A DNA stretch of 15,625 nucleotides from Desulfobacterales bacterium. Lineage in GTDB: Bacteria > Desulfobacterota > Desulfobacteria > Desulfobacterales > JAFDCJ01. This document shows, piece by piece, positions 14,964 through 15,625 of this stretch (position 1 is its first letter; each line of letters starts with the position of its first letter). The stretch covers positions 1 through 15,625 of the forward strand of contig JAOZSC010000015.1 in the NCBI GenBank assembly GCA_029939875.1, read 5' to 3'. The notes below the pieces were generated by a model. That model was not told the DNA's origin. It did no database searches and saw nothing but the letters and a program-made list of their open reading frames with translations. The translations under genes were made by a program, and so were the position numbers.

Positions 14964-15625
14964 ATGCAACCACGCGAATGGAACCCTGGTCAGCTGATTG
15001 AAATATCCGGCTATTTCTGGAAAACGGGCACGTTACACGCGGCGGTGAAGCTGGATGTGTTTACCCTGATCGGTGACCATCGGTTGGAGGCAACGGACAT
15101 CGCTCAAAAGCTCGGTGCATCTCCCGATGGGATTGAAAGACTGCTCAATGCCTTGACGGCCATGGAACTGCTGGAAAAAACCGATGATGGCTTTGCCAAT
15201 CAGCCTTCCGTCAGGGATCTGCTTTCAAAAGACTCCAAAAAATACATCGGCCACATTATCATGCACCACCATCATCTGGTACCCTCCTGGGCGCAGCTGG
15301 ATCAGGCGGTGCGCTCGGGGGGTCCGGTCAGAACCCGAGCGTCATCTTCTGATGAGCAACGACGCGAAAGTTTCCTGATGGGCATGTTTAACATGGCCAT
15401 GAGCCTGGCACCGCAAATCATACCGGTGGTTGACCTGTCCAACTGCCGGCACCTGCTTGACCTGGGCGGCGGCCCCGGCACTTATGCCATTCATTTTTGT
15501 CGCCACAATCCCGGGTTGAAAGCCACCGTTTTTGATCTGCCGACCACCCGACCGTTTGCTGAAAAAACCATCTCAGCCTTCAACCTGGAAGAGCGCATCC
15601 GTTTCATTGAAGGCGATTTTCTGAA
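14964..15625 (+). CDS. Methyltransferase-2 family SAM-dependent O-methyltransferase (partial, 3' end beyond window)
   Basis: The first 220 residues are visible and the frame is open to the window edge. Residues ~10-85 form the winged-helix dimerisation domain ('LEATDIAQKLGASPDGIERL', then 'LNALTAMELLEK'). An all-helical segment with 'IIMHHHHLVPSWAQLDQAV' (about 98-116) follows, typical of this bacterial family. The SAM-binding motif is 'HLLDLGGGPGTYAIHF' (about 163-178), followed by the acidic strand 'ATVFDLPTTRP' (about 187-197) and 'RIRFIEGDF' (about 211-219). Related enzymes include acetylserotonin/hydroxyneurosporene-type and BchU-type methyltransferases, but the substrate cannot be named. 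The ATG at 14964 has TGGAGG five bases upstream. An in-frame ATG four codons earlier (14952) overlaps that site and is less likely. Confidence 0.88.
   Translation, partial: MQPREWNPGQLIEISGYFWKTGTLHAAVKLDVFTLIGDHRLEATDIAQKLGASPDGIERLLNALTAMELLEKTDDGFANQPSVRDLLSKDSKKYIGHIIMHHHHLVPSWAQLDQAVRSGGPVRTRASSSDEQRRESFLMGMFNMAMSLAPQIIPVVDLSNCRHLLDLGGGPGTYAIHFCRHNPGLKATVFDLPTTRPFAEKTISAFNLEERIRFIEGDFL

Noticed and set aside
15252..15275. Run of four histidines in the methyltransferase, as in an engineered tag
   Set aside because: It is internal and sits in the helical segment where this family naturally has a His-rich stretch, so it is not evidence of cloning.

Overview
The window looks like a chromosomal segment of a sulfate-reducing-type deltaproteobacterium, probably Desulfobacterales. 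This is inferred from moderate GC content, GGAGG-type ribosome sites, the protein families present, and a molybdopterin-oxidoreductase fragment that resembles respiratory subunits of such organisms. I see no tRNA, rRNA, CRISPR array, insertion sequence or prophage. Most intact genes are housekeeping or metabolic.

Layout. Bases 37-1559 (+) hold a translationally coupled pair: a stand-alone cyclic-nucleotide-binding protein and a radical SAM protein with extra C-terminal cysteines. Bases 1681-7991 (-) hold four genes, transcribed in the order five-domain S1 RNA-binding protein, AsmA-like envelope protein, divergent YchF/Obg-like GTPase, and an unusually long KAS III-type thiolase-fold enzyme. 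An imperfect inverted repeat lies just upstream of the last. Bases 8438-9370 (+) encode HtpX membrane protease. Bases 9500-11101 (-) hold a double-hotdog MaoC-like gene followed 9 bp later by a class I methyltransferase. Bases 11365-13848 (+) encode an M1 aminopeptidase driven by what looks like a perfect consensus sigma-70 promoter. Bases 14433-14924 (+) encode an exported small protein, and 14964-15625 (+) a methyltransferase-2 family enzyme cut by the window end.

The most striking point is what lies between the intact genes from about 8.1 to 14.1 kb. Four spacers carry short coding remnants of unrelated families: a B12-binding radical SAM protein (8180-8341), the C-terminus of a Sir2 deacetylase (9409-9582), probably the C-terminus of an enoyl-CoA hydratase (11106-11219), and an internal piece of a molybdopterin oxidoreductase (13849-14063). 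The methyltransferase appears to have lost its own stop and reads out of frame into the Sir2 remnant. This segment therefore reads as a region of repeated deletion and erosion. I see no convincing new defence or mobile system. The best candidates for unexplored biology are the cNMP-sensor/radical SAM pair, the YchF paralogue with a degenerate G3 motif, and the long KAS III-like enzyme.
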